Shown here: piece by piece, positions 26,727-35,864 of the stretch
Layout of the letters: every line of letters begins with the position of its first letter
Numbering within the stretch: position 1 is the first letter of the stretch
Source of the DNA: Paraflavitalea sp. CAU 1676
Lineage (GTDB): Bacteria > Bacteroidota > Bacteroidia > Chitinophagales > Chitinophagaceae
Direction of reading: 5' to 3'
Length of the DNA: 64,000 nucleotides
Assembly: GCF_029223285.1 (NCBI RefSeq)
Contig: NZ_JARHUJ010000002.1
Coordinates: 248,001 to 312,000 of the forward strand
Program-made: the position numbers and the translations under genes
Notes under the pieces: model-generated
What the model was told of the DNA's origin: nothing
Databases searched by the model: none
The model's input: the letters and a program-made list of their open reading frames with translations, nothing else

Positions 26727-27959
26727 ATGGTAAACCTATTCTATCTGATCAGAAAAAACAGCCTTATTCTACTCCTCGCTACGATTGCTGTCTCAACGTA
26801 TTCCTGTAAAAAGAACCTGCCCGGTGAAGACGCTGCCCCGATTGCCAGTGATGATGAAGTTGGTTTGAATGCCGTGGGTGTAAGCGGACCTAAAACAGTT
26901 GTTTATGTAGAAGTAAACAGTAACGATTTTGCCAATGTAGGAAAATATTCTCTCGCTACCGGTCAACCTTTATTCGATATCGGCATCATCTTCGCCGCCA
27001 ATATCAATTATAATACTTCTACCCAGTCGGCCTATCTCTCTTTCAATACGCAGGTCACCAATGTGCTGAACAACCGCGCTACCACTATTCAACCACTGCA
27101 AGCCAAGGGGGTCAAGGTGTTGCTCTCCATTCTGGGCAACCACCAGGGGGCGGGTATCTGCAACTTCCCCAGCCAGGCCGCTGCACAGGCTTTTGCGCAG
27201 GAGCTGGCCAATGCGGTGAACACCTATGGCCTCGATGGTATTGACTTCGACGATGAGTATTCCGACTACGGCGTGAATGGCACCGGACAGCCCAACGCCA
27301 GCTCTTTCGTATATCTCGTAACGGCTTTGCGCAGCCTGTTGCCTACGAAGATCATTTCTTTCTATTACTATGGACCAGCAACCTCACGCCTGTCGTATAA
27401 TGGGGTTACCGTTGGTTCGAAAGTTAACTATAGCTGGAATGCGATTTATGGTACGTGGTCGGTGCCCAATGTGCCGGGTTTAACGGCTGCCAACCTGGGG
27501 CCGGCTGCTGTTAACATCACTTCGACCAGTTCGTCGACTGCCGCTTCGCTGGCGACGCAAACGGTCAACAATAACTATGGCATCTACCTGACCTATAACC
27601 TGCCCAACAACGACGTGAGCAGCTACCTCAGTAGTTTCTCGAATGTATTATATGGTCAGCCGACGGTGTATAATGGCGGCGGCGGCGCTACAGGTGTGAA
27701 GTTTCACCAGCACACCAATTATGGCGGTACGGCCACCAGTAGTATCCCGAAAGGCAATTATACCTTGTCTCAGCTTCAGGCTTATGGTTTCGTGAATGAC
27801 TGGGCTTCGTCGGTCACTATCCCGGCAGGCTGGACGGTGATCATGTATTCGAATAATAATTTCTCCGGCACTTCGTGGACTTTGACGAGCAGTAATGCCA
27901 ATTTCCCCGGCTTATCGCCCAATGCGAACGATGTTGTCACTTCTGTAAGGATCCAATAA
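26727..27959 (+). CDS. GH18 endo-beta-N-acetylglucosaminidase-like lipoprotein with beta/gamma-crystallin domain
   Basis: 410 residues. Lipoprotein signal ending at Cys27 (STYSC). The GH18 barrel carries the complete DxxDxDxE motif in LDGIDFDDEY (D170, D173, D175, catalytic E177), in the form found in Endo H-type enzymes that cut the chitobiose core of N-glycans. The 'KVLLSILGNHQGAG' strand is also Endo H-like. A C-terminal domain (about 325-410; 'VKFHQHTNYGG', 'VIMYSNNNFSGTSWTL') has two Greek-key halves of beta/gamma-crystallin type, often Ca2+- or glycan-binding. Together with the SusC/SusD genes this suggests surface release and uptake of N-glycans. Plain chitinase activity is less likely. 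Confidence 0.88.
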   Translation: MVNLFYLIRKNSLILLLATIAVSTYSCKKNLPGEDAAPIASDDEVGLNAVGVSGPKTVVYVEVNSNDFANVGKYSLATGQPLFDIGIIFAANINYNTSTQSAYLSFNTQVTNVLNNRATTIQPLQAKGVKVLLSILGNHQGAGICNFPSQAAAQAFAQELANAVNTYGLDGIDFDDEYSDYGVNGTGQPNASSFVYLVTALRSLLPTKIISFYYYGPATSRLSYNGVTVGSKVNYSWNAIYGTWSVPNVPGLTAANLGPAAVNITSTSSSTAASLATQTVNNNYGIYLTYNLPNNDVSSYLSSFSNVLYGQPTVYNGGGGATGVKFHQHTNYGGTATSSIPKGNYTLSQLQAYGFVNDWASSVTIPAGWTVIMYSNNNFSGTSWTLTSSNANFPGLSPNANDVVTSVRIQ

Positions 27960-27980
27960 TAGCAGTTATAGTAAGCAAGG

Positions 27981-28010
27981 CCCCGTGCGTCTGCACGGGG
28001 TCATTTTATT
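27981..28010 (+). terminator. Rho-independent terminator after the GH18 gene
   Basis: CCCCGTGC (27981-27988), loop GTCT, GCACGGGG (27993-28000), then TCATTTTATTT. It ends the sigma-FecR-SusC-SusC-SusD-GH18 block before the convergent TPR gene. Confidence 0.85.
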
Positions 28011-28050
28011 TGCATGAACCAGGGTGTGGCGGGCACCGGTCGTGGGTCTT

Positions 28051-28980
28051 CTATTTATTGACGGTTTTCAATACTTCATCATTCTTCAACAAGTCGGCAG
28101 CGCTGGTAGTAAACTCGTTGGTTACTTTTTGTTGTTGACCCAGTTCTACCACTTTCTTAAAGGAGGCAGCTGCGCGGAAGGGCGCTTCCAGATCGAGTAG
28201 TTGAAGAGACATCTGCCCCAGCCGATAATGCGCTTCGATCCAGTCGGGCTTGAGCTCGGTGGCTTTCATAAAGGCTTCTACGGCCTGGTTGAGCCGCTGG
28301 CTGGTTTCACCATCAAAGGGGCTGTCGTCTTCCTGTGGCTGACCGAGGACCATGCCCAGGCCAAAATGAGCCGCCGCTATTTGGGGATCGAGGTTAATGG
28401 CATTTCTGAATTGATGATGTGCCACATCCATATCGCCGTTTACCAAATCCGTTATCCCGGCTGTAGTATATAGATAAGCGTCATTGGAGTCGTTCAATTG
28501 TTCTTCGGTTGTTTGGGTGAGCATCTCAAATGCATTCCCATCCATCCCTGGATTTAAATCCAGCGACAGCAGCAGGCTATCGAGGGCCTTGGGGTATTGT
28601 TTCAGGCTGAGGTAAACGCTGGAGAGGTAAGCTGCTCCCATGGCGCCATTGCGGGGTTTGAGGTCTTCGGGTACCTGCTGTAAGAACTGCTCCAGGTGGT
28701 CGGCCGCTTTTTTGAACTGTTCTGTTCTTGCATAGAACATGCCCAGGTTTAAGAGAATGGGGTATTTCTCTTTGCAATTCTTCAACCCTTCCAGGTATGT
28801 ATTTTCTGCTGAATCAACGTCGCCACTCATGGCCAATGCCATACCCAGGTTGCCGTATGCAGGTGCGTATCCGGCATCGGTGGAAATGGCCTGGCGGTAG
28901 AGGCCGATCGCTTCGTCGAGCTTTCCTTTTTGCATTAACTGATTGCCTTTGTCTTTCAATGCTTCTGCTGTTGTTGCCAT
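28051..28980 (-). CDS. Tetratricopeptide-repeat protein
   Basis: 309 residues, cytoplasmic (no signal). Several TPR units are visible: 'GNQLMQKGKLDEAIGLYRQAISTD', 'APAYGNLGMALAMSGDVDSAENTYLEGL' and 'IAAAHFGLGMVLG', ending in 'WIEAHYRLGQMSLQLLD'. TPRs mediate protein binding; the partner is unknown. It lies 211 bp downstream of the TldD gene on the same strand and could belong to that transcript. Confidence 0.85.
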   Translation of the reverse strand: MATTAEALKDKGNQLMQKGKLDEAIGLYRQAISTDAGYAPAYGNLGMALAMSGDVDSAENTYLEGLKNCKEKYPILLNLGMFYARTEQFKKAADHLEQFLQQVPEDLKPRNGAMGAAYLSSVYLSLKQYPKALDSLLLSLDLNPGMDGNAFEMLTQTTEEQLNDSNDAYLYTTAGITDLVNGDMDVAHHQFRNAINLDPQIAAAHFGLGMVLGQPQEDDSPFDGETSQRLNQAVEAFMKATELKPDWIEAHYRLGQMSLQLLDLEAPFRAAASFKKVVELGQQQKVTNEFTTSAADLLKNDEVLKTVNK

Positions 28981-29191
28981 ATCGATATTGAGATTTTAGA
29001 TGATACGGCGTGTAGTATAGAGATATTTTCAGCTTTTTGAAAGTGATATACGCTCAACTGGCAAAACCCTCGCCGGAACTGTCTTGAGGGATGGATGAGT
29101 GGATCGGCTTTAAAGAGTGGAGGATGAGACAAAAACAAACAGGATAGCCTGGGCCATCCTGTTTTGCAGTGGTACACTATGGTGTTTTCGT

Positions 29192-30838
29192 TTATCCGAT
29201 CTTACGGGCGGTGTTGATGACATTGACGCCTTCGAATTTGGCGGTGGAAGAACCGTGAGATACGGCGCTTACCTGAGAGGGTTGCCCTTTGCCATCGTTG
29301 AAGGTGCCGAAGAGACGGTAGTCGCTTTGATCGGCAATATCCGTCATCGAATTCCAGAACTCCTGTGTATTGGACTGGTAGGCGACATCGTTGAGCATGC
29401 CGGCGATCTGGCCGTCTTTGATCTCATAGAACAGCTGGCCGCCAAACTGGAAGTTGTAGCGCTGCTGATCGATGGAGTAGGAGCCACGGCCGATGATATA
29501 AATTCCCTTCTTTACGCTTTTGATGATATCGGCCACGCTGCGCTTTTGCTTGTTGGGCATGAGCGATACGTTGGGCATACGCTGAAACTGCACGCTATCC
29601 CAGCTGTCGGCATAACAGCATCCCTGCGATGCTTTGAGGCCAAGGATATGCGCCTGGTCGCGGATGGTTTGGTAGTTGACCAGTACGCCATCTTTGATGA
29701 TATCCCATTGTCCGCCGGGTACGCCTTCGTCGTCGAAGCCTACTGCGCCGAGTGAACCGGGCTGCAGTTTATCGGCTTGCACGTTGACGATCTTGCTTCC
29801 ATAATTGAACTTGCCGGTCTTCCACTTGTCGAGCGTAAGGAAACTGGTGCCGGCGTAATTGGCTTCGTAGCCGAGTACGCGGTCGAGCTCGGTAGGGTGG
29901 CCGGTAGATTCGTGGATGGTGAGACCAAGGTGCGTGGGATCGAGTACGAGATCGTATTTGCCGGGCTCTACGCTTTTGGCAGTGATCTTTTCTCCCACGT
30001 GTTGGGTAGCAGCCTTTACATCTTCGAGCATATCATAGCGACCACGATACAATGTAGTGGGGCCACCGATGATCTTGTGTTCGGGTGATGCATACATATA
30101 CTCATAGCCCATACCCATGGGGGCGCTGAGGGCGTCGCGTGTCTGGAACTTACCCGATGCTTTGTCGGTCTTCGTTACCGTGAAGGTGGGCCAGATGCGA
30201 TGCACATCCTGGTCGATATAGGAGCCATCGGAGCTGGCGAAGTATTTCTGTTCGTTGACCATGAACAGGGCTGCATTGATGAAGTTGGCGCCGCCTTTGA
30301 GGGCTGCGTCGTTGACGCTGAGCAGCAGGTCTACTTTTTCTTTGACAGGTATTTCGAAGCCGTTCTTTTCGATGGGTGTTTTCCAGGTGATCTCGCCGAG
30401 GCCCTTTTGCGGAGCCAACTGTACAGGTTCGGTGAGCAGTTTGGCGTTGCCTTTGGCAATGGCTACTGCGAGTGCAGCGGTCTTGGCGATGCTGTCGTTA
30501 TCGAGTTTTTCGGAGGCGGCGAAGCCCCAGCTGCCGTTGGCGATGACGCGGATGCCGATACCGTAGCTTTCGGTGTTGGCTACGTTCTGCACGCGGTTGT
30601 CGCGCGTTACCACGGCCTGGTTGAGGTAGCGGCCGATACGCACATCGGTATAGGTAGCACCTTTGCTGCGGGCGGCTTGCAAGGCGATGTCGGCCATGCG
30701 TTTCTTAGTGGCCGCATCGGCGCGCATCACCAGTGCTTCTGCTTCTTCAATGCTTCTACCCATTACCGGGAAGCCCTGCAACAGGGCGCCGGCTGCTCCC
30801 ATGCCTGCCAGTCCGATAAAATTTCTTCTTTTCAACAC
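29192..30838 (-). CDS. tldD: TldD/PmbA-family metallopeptidase with Tat-like signal (copy 2)
   Basis: 548 residues. The N-terminus MLKRRNFIGLAGMGAAGALL resembles a twin-arginine signal. The zinc site HESTGH (His309, Glu310, His314) followed by PTELDR is the TldD signature HExxGH. TldD/TldE heterodimers cleave unfolded peptides and, in E. coli, process microcin B17 and the CcdA antitoxin (family knowledge). It is the third gene of a TldD-TldE-TldD series and nearly collinear with the TldD at 32352-33989. The apparent export signal is at odds with the signal-less TldE partner. Confidence 0.9.
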   Translation of the reverse strand: MLKRRNFIGLAGMGAAGALLQGFPVMGRSIEEAEALVMRADAATKKRMADIALQAARSKGATYTDVRIGRYLNQAVVTRDNRVQNVANTESYGIGIRVIANGSWGFAASEKLDNDSIAKTAALAVAIAKGNAKLLTEPVQLAPQKGLGEITWKTPIEKNGFEIPVKEKVDLLLSVNDAALKGGANFINAALFMVNEQKYFASSDGSYIDQDVHRIWPTFTVTKTDKASGKFQTRDALSAPMGMGYEYMYASPEHKIIGGPTTLYRGRYDMLEDVKAATQHVGEKITAKSVEPGKYDLVLDPTHLGLTIHESTGHPTELDRVLGYEANYAGTSFLTLDKWKTGKFNYGSKIVNVQADKLQPGSLGAVGFDDEGVPGGQWDIIKDGVLVNYQTIRDQAHILGLKASQGCCYADSWDSVQFQRMPNVSLMPNKQKRSVADIIKSVKKGIYIIGRGSYSIDQQRYNFQFGGQLFYEIKDGQIAGMLNDVAYQSNTQEFWNSMTDIADQSDYRLFGTFNDGKGQPSQVSAVSHGSSTAKFEGVNVINTARKIG

Positions 30839-30944
30839 TCAATGATTTCGTGGTTAATAATTTCCCTGGCGCCTGGTGGCAGAAAATGCTGCGGCCATCT
30901 GCATCGTTACCGATCGATGGCCACAGCGCAGGTGTATCTTGTCG

Positions 30945-32282
30945 TTAGATAGCGTCGGACAGGGAGGTGAAGGTGAAATCCCTGATCTTCATGGGTGGCA
31001 ATATAGAAGAGCCGGTGCGCACGGGCTTGCCGAGTTCTTCCACGTTGTTGAGCATGATGATGGGGCTTTCGTTGAAACGGAAGTTCTTTACCGGGAACTT
31101 GATCTGTCCGTTCTCGATGTAGAAAGTTCCGTCGCGTGTGAGGCCTGTTTGCACCAGTGTTTGCTGGTCGACCATACGTATGTACCAGAAGCGGGTTACG
31201 AGGATACCTTTTTCGGTATTCTTGATCATGTCCTCGATAGAGGCTGTGCCACCGGCCATGATCATACCGCCACCACCAAAGCGTCCACCGCCGGGACCAT
31301 TGAGTGCTTTGAGGCCTTTCTTCTGTGCCCAAAAGCGGCTGCAGGCGAGGTTCTTCACGATGCCGTTCTCTACCCACACTGTTTTTTCGATGGGGCTGCC
31401 ATCGCCGCTCCAGGTGGCGCCGGGCAGGTCGGGGTTGAGGGGATCGCTCCAGATATTTACTTTTTCGTCGAAGAGTTGTTCGCCAAGGCGGGTGCCGCCG
31501 CCTTTCTTGCTCATGAAGCTACGGCCTTCATCGGCGGTGCGCTGTTCGAAGCCCCGTACGATGCCGCCAAGCATATCGCTGGCTGCGAGTGGCTCGAGGA
31601 TCACGGTATAACGGCCCGGCTCAATGGCTTTGGCGCCTGCGGAGCTGGTGGCTTTGTTGGCCGCGATCTTTGTCAGGGACAAGGTATCGAGCTTGCTTAC
31701 ATCGTTGTAGCTGTGGTCTACATATCCCGAGCCGGTGCCTTCCTGGTTACGCACGGTAACGGAGAACGATACATCGGTGGCCTGGGTATAGGCATAGAGG
31801 CCTTTGGAGTTGGCGATGGCGCGGAAGCCTGCACTGTTTTGCAGGAAACCGGCTGATTCCAGTTTATTGTCTTTCGCTACTTTAAGACTCTTGGCCACCA
31901 TCTCGGCCCGGGTATCGGGTGTCATGGCGGCGGTGTTCTTGTTGTAGCCGATCGATTCTGCGAAATTGGAGGGGCCGAGGAGCGGCATATACTCCGGATT
32001 TTCAGGAGCGAGGCGCGCGAGCTCTTCTGCGCGGCGCACTACTTTTTCGAGCGATGCATCATCAAACTCATTGATGGTGGCGTTGCCGGTCCTTTTACCA
32101 AAGGAAGAGCTTACGCTGAGGTTGAGGTTGCTTACTTCGCCGGCGGTAGATACGGCATTGCGGGCATACCGTATGTTGCCGCTTTGCTGGCCGCCCAGGC
32201 CTACTTCTGTTTCATCGGCTTTGGCGTAACTCAGCACTTTCTTCATGATCACTTGTGCTTCGTCTTTACTTAAGATAGCCAT
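30945..32282 (-). CDS. pmbA: TldE/PmbA-family subunit
   Basis: 445 residues. It has the PmbA/TldD fold landmarks ('IRYARNAVSTAGEVSNLNLS', 'EPGRYTVILEPLAASDMLGG', 'VENGIVKNLACSRFWAQKKG') but no HExxxH, as expected for the non-catalytic TldE partner. A Gly-rich loop (GPGGGRFGGGGMIMAGG) is distinctive. No signal peptide. It sits between two TldD genes with 69- and 106-bp gaps, so each could pair with it. Substrates unknown. Confidence 0.88.
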   Translation of the reverse strand: MAILSKDEAQVIMKKVLSYAKADETEVGLGGQQSGNIRYARNAVSTAGEVSNLNLSVSSSFGKRTGNATINEFDDASLEKVVRRAEELARLAPENPEYMPLLGPSNFAESIGYNKNTAAMTPDTRAEMVAKSLKVAKDNKLESAGFLQNSAGFRAIANSKGLYAYTQATDVSFSVTVRNQEGTGSGYVDHSYNDVSKLDTLSLTKIAANKATSSAGAKAIEPGRYTVILEPLAASDMLGGIVRGFEQRTADEGRSFMSKKGGGTRLGEQLFDEKVNIWSDPLNPDLPGATWSGDGSPIEKTVWVENGIVKNLACSRFWAQKKGLKALNGPGGGRFGGGGMIMAGGTASIEDMIKNTEKGILVTRFWYIRMVDQQTLVQTGLTRDGTFYIENGQIKFPVKNFRFNESPIIMLNNVEELGKPVRTGSSILPPMKIRDFTFTSLSDAI

Positions 32283-32351
32283 AGTTTTTTATTGTGCGTT
32301 TATGGTAGTTATTAATGTTTGGATGCTTGCGGTTGTTTCCGCTGCCTCCGG

Positions 32352-33989
32352 TTACCCGATCTTGCGACCGGTGTTGATGACGTTTACTCCGTTGAAGCGG
32401 GCCGTAGAACTGCCATGCGATACGGCGCTGCTTTGTCCGGGTTGTCCTTTTCCATCGTTGAAGGATCCGCCGAGGCGATAATCGCTTTCGTCGCAGATAG
32501 CGGCGCAGGAGTTCCAGAACTCCTGGGTATTGGACTGATACGCCACGTCGTTGAGCATGCCGGTGATCTTTCCGTTGGTGATCTCATAGAAAGTTTGACC
32601 GCCAAACTGGAAGTTGTAGCGCTGCTGATCGATGGAGTAGGAGCCGTCGCCGATGATGTAGATGCCTTTCTCTACGTTCTTGATCATATCGTCTACGCTC
32701 AGCTTTTGCTGGCCGGGGCGCAGTGATACGTTGGGCATACGTTGGAACTGGATATCATCCCAGCCCTGCGAATAGCAGCAGCCTTGCGACTCCTTGAGAC
32801 CGATGATGTGTGCCTGATCGCGGATGGCCTGGTAGTTGACGAGGACACCGTCTTTGATGAGGTCCCACTCTTTACATTTCACGCCTTCATCATCCCAACC
32901 TACTGCGCCGAGTGAGCCTTTTTGTGTTTTGTCGGCTACGATGTTGACGTGTTTATTGCCGAAGTTGAATTTCTTCGACTGCCATTTGTCGAGGGTGAGG
33001 AAGCTCGTGCCGGCGTAGTTGGCTTCATAGCCGAGTACGCGGTCGAGCTCGGTGGGGTGGCCAACCGATTCGTGGATGGTGAGCCAAAGGTGTGATGGGT
33101 CGAGTACCACATCGTATTTACCGGGCTCTACTGATTTTGCTTTCAGTTTATCATCTACGTCTTTCGTGGCGTTCTTTACGTCTTCGAGGATATCATAACG
33201 GTCTTTGTAACGTGTTACGATGCCCTGTATCTTATCCTGCGGGCGGGCGTGCATGTATTCGTAGCCCATGCCCATGGGGGCGCTGAAGGCGTTACGCTGC
33301 ATGAACTTACCGGCGGCGCGGTCTATCTTGGTTACGTTGAAGGTGGGGTAGATGCGATGGATGTCCTGGTCGATGTAGGACCCGTCGGTGGACGCGAAAT
33401 ACTTCTGCTCGTTCACCGCCGATATCATCGCCGTTACGAAGCTGGCGCCATTGGTGAGGGCGATGTCGTTCACCTGCAACAACAGATCGACCTTTTCCTT
33501 GATGGGCACTTCGAAGGCATTGATCTCGATGGGACATTTCCAGTTCACTTCGCCGAATCCCTTTTGGGGGGCCAGCTGTACGGGATCGCCCTGGATCTTT
33601 GCATTGGCTTTGGCCACGGCTACGGCCTGCTCGGCGCATTTGGCGATGGCGTCTTTGGTAACGGTATGCGTGGCGGCAAAGCCCCAGGCGCCGTTAACCA
33701 GTACGCGAATGCCCACACCATAGTTTTCGGTGTTGGCTACGCCCTGTACGCGCTTATCGCGGGTGGCCACGAACTGTCGCAGGTAGCGGCCAATGCGTAC
33801 ATCGGCATAGGTTGCGCCTTTTGATTTGGCGGCATTGAGGCCAATATCTGCCAGCTCGCGTTTTACAGCTGCATCAACACCTTGTAGTGCTTCGGCAGGG
33901 TCAATGTCGCGCGCAAAGGCCGACATTCCGGGAAGCATGAGTGAGCCAAGACCCAGTCCCGTGTACCTGATAAAATCTTTACGTTTCAA
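32352..33989 (-). CDS. tldD: TldD/PmbA-family metallopeptidase with Tat-like signal (copy 1)
   Basis: 545 residues. N-terminus MKRKDFIRYTGLGLGSLMLP is Tat-like (KR rather than RR). Zinc motif HESVGH at His306-Glu307-His311 followed by PTELDR. It shares long identical stretches with the TldD at 29192-30838 (for example 'GHPTELDRVLGYEANYAG'), indicating duplication around the TldE gene. First gene of the cluster. If both TldD proteins are exported, TldE must reach the periplasm by hitch-hiking, or the apparent signals are retained cytoplasmic tails; the sequence cannot decide. Confidence 0.9.
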   Translation of the reverse strand: MKRKDFIRYTGLGLGSLMLPGMSAFARDIDPAEALQGVDAAVKRELADIGLNAAKSKGATYADVRIGRYLRQFVATRDKRVQGVANTENYGVGIRVLVNGAWGFAATHTVTKDAIAKCAEQAVAVAKANAKIQGDPVQLAPQKGFGEVNWKCPIEINAFEVPIKEKVDLLLQVNDIALTNGASFVTAMISAVNEQKYFASTDGSYIDQDIHRIYPTFNVTKIDRAAGKFMQRNAFSAPMGMGYEYMHARPQDKIQGIVTRYKDRYDILEDVKNATKDVDDKLKAKSVEPGKYDVVLDPSHLWLTIHESVGHPTELDRVLGYEANYAGTSFLTLDKWQSKKFNFGNKHVNIVADKTQKGSLGAVGWDDEGVKCKEWDLIKDGVLVNYQAIRDQAHIIGLKESQGCCYSQGWDDIQFQRMPNVSLRPGQQKLSVDDMIKNVEKGIYIIGDGSYSIDQQRYNFQFGGQTFYEITNGKITGMLNDVAYQSNTQEFWNSCAAICDESDYRLGGSFNDGKGQPGQSSAVSHGSSTARFNGVNVINTGRKIG

Positions 33990-34085
33990 AGTAGATTCCT
34001 CCGCAGTTTTTAATGGTTGATAAATGAATACTATCTATCGTGATCCTAAAACTCTTTAATGTGCTGTTTCCGGCGTTGTTGTACC

Positions 34086-35864
34086 TCATGCCTGTGCCTT
34101 CTTTTCTTCCCACCACAAATAACCGGCAGCCAGCAGGAAGAGCGACCAAAACATGACCGGTGGTACCGGTCGCTGCTCCTGGCCGGGCGCGTCTTGTTTA
34201 GACGCCGGCATTCCTGTGCTTACTGCGCTATACTGTTTATTTAGCGTGATTCGTTGTGCCGCCTGCACCGTGCTCCAATCGTTGTTGCCGAATACATAGA
34301 CGGACAAACTATCGACCCCTTCGTATATAGGCTGCCAGCCTGCCTTTACCGGCCACCAGGTGGCGGTATAGGTATGCGGTATGTGCCGGTATTGTTCAGC
34401 CTCTAAGCGACCATTGGGCGTTTCAATGCCGGGCAGCCCTGCACGGGTGCTTTCCATGACTATTGTTACAGGATTACCTACCGCCGGATAGGCGCTGATG
34501 GTTTGCCAGTTGATGACCAGCTGGCTGCGCCGGGCGGCTTTCTGGATCAGGAGTGACCAAAACCGGGCGTAATCCGGTTCATGACCTCCCAATACCCAAC
34601 TATACGTATTATTTACGGTATTAACAACGAGTTTTCCATGACCGTACAAGCCGGCTGCCGCTACCACGGTTCCTTCGTTGTCGGTTACCAGTGGCTGCAA
34701 CTGCGGATTGGCACTGATGGATATCCATTGGTCGGGCTGAACGGGCGCCGTGTTGCCGGATGTTGCAGGAATGATGAGCGGACGCGCATTGACCGGCGTG
34801 CGATTCTGTTTGGCAAGCTGCCACCCTGTTGTGAAAGGCGCGCTTAGTTGTGTGCTATCGGTTTGCAATATCAGCCCCAGTCCTTTTTCGACCTGTTGTT
34901 TTAAAGCGTTCCTTTCGGCGGGTGTGAGTGCTGCGAGCTGCGTATTATCGCATATCACCAGATCGATTTTCTCCAGCAAGCCTGGCGTTATGTTTTGAAT
35001 GGTTTGCTTGTTGTTGTCCAGGAATTGACTGCTGTATTTGTTCCTGCTGACGGTGCTGCGCACAATCGCTTTATAGTGATTGTTGTGCAGGAAGGATAGC
35101 AGGAATTTATTGTCGAACCCGGGTGATGAGCTCAGGAGCAATACCTGTACTGTTTGTGCTGGCTGTACCTGCACGGGCAGTTTTTCGGTAGTGGTGGTGG
35201 CGGATGTTTCCAGTTCGTACAGGACCTGGCCGATATGGGCTGGTTTATTGCGCAGGTAAAACGGTTGGGTGGAGCCGGGGGCTATGGTGGCGGAATCGAA
35301 ACGGGTGCCGAGTCCGGTAAGGATGATGCGAACGGTATCTTTTCCCGGATTGTTGTATTGGCCCTGCACGTCGAATGGCTGGCCCTTGTTCAGCCGGCGG
35401 GGCCAACTGACGGTGGTGAATCCTGCTGGCGGTGGTGCAGGATGGTAATATGTTCTGATACTTTTTGCAGCCAGTTGTTTCCAGGTGGCTTCCTCCAACC
35501 CATCGCCCACGATGTGTAGCTCGTTAAGGGGTGGGTGTTGCTGAAGGTAATAAAGCAGATCGGCCGTATAGTGAAGGCGATTGGTGGCGATGGCAGCGTC
35601 GGTGGTGATGGCGGGCATGTTGCGGAAGCGGGAGAGATCCTCTTGCCGGTAGCCCGCTGTAACTACCAGGATCGCCTGTTGGTCTTGTCCAGCTGTGCTG
35701 ACGGTATATTCTGGTTTTAACAGCAGCGCCGTGATGGATGCTACAGCTATTACGCTGGCGATGATGCGCCAGGCCAGGTGCTGCCGGGCAGCTCTTTTCG
35801 TTTCTTTCCAGAGTAGGAAGAAAAGCAGTAATGCAGCCGCTATGCAGATTGCTATGGTGATCAT
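34086..35864 (-). CDS. Membrane protein of the MoxR/BatA-type operon, last gene
   Basis: 592 residues. Two N-terminal hydrophobic helices (ITIAICIAAALLLFFLLW and IIASVIAVASITALLL) and one C-terminal helix (PVMFWSLFLLAAGYLWW) frame a long periplasmic region. That region has Ig-like strands ('VSWPRRLNKGQPFDVQGQYNNPGKD') and a Rossmann-like segment ('VLLLSSSPGFDNKFLLSFLHNN') like the glutamine-amidotransferase-like domain of other Bat-associated membrane proteins. No enzyme residues were recognised. It overlaps the previous gene by four bases, so translation is coupled. Likely an envelope component working with the MoxR ATPase. Confidence 0.75.
   Translation of the reverse strand: MITIAICIAAALLLFFLLWKETKRAARQHLAWRIIASVIAVASITALLLKPEYTVSTAGQDQQAILVVTAGYRQEDLSRFRNMPAITTDAAIATNRLHYTADLLYYLQQHPPLNELHIVGDGLEEATWKQLAAKSIRTYYHPAPPPAGFTTVSWPRRLNKGQPFDVQGQYNNPGKDTVRIILTGLGTRFDSATIAPGSTQPFYLRNKPAHIGQVLYELETSATTTTEKLPVQVQPAQTVQVLLLSSSPGFDNKFLLSFLHNNHYKAIVRSTVSRNKYSSQFLDNNKQTIQNITPGLLEKIDLVICDNTQLAALTPAERNALKQQVEKGLGLILQTDSTQLSAPFTTGWQLAKQNRTPVNARPLIIPATSGNTAPVQPDQWISISANPQLQPLVTDNEGTVVAAAGLYGHGKLVVNTVNNTYSWVLGGHEPDYARFWSLLIQKAARRSQLVINWQTISAYPAVGNPVTIVMESTRAGLPGIETPNGRLEAEQYRHIPHTYTATWWPVKAGWQPIYEGVDSLSVYVFGNNDWSTVQAAQRITLNKQYSAVSTGMPASKQDAPGQEQRPVPPVMFWSLFLLAAGYLWWEEKKAQA

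Noticed and set aside
30200-30952. Long plus-strand frame (250 codons) opposite TldD
   Set aside because: It is the mirror of a well-supported TldD gene and has a composition expected from reverse reading; no family motif.
30876-31856. Plus-strand frame of 326 codons opposite TldE
   Set aside because: Antisense shadow of the TldE gene; Gly/Ala/Val/Glu-rich with no motif.
33249-33824. Plus-strand frame opposite the other TldD
   Set aside because: Antisense of the conserved peptidase; same type of shadow as at 30200.
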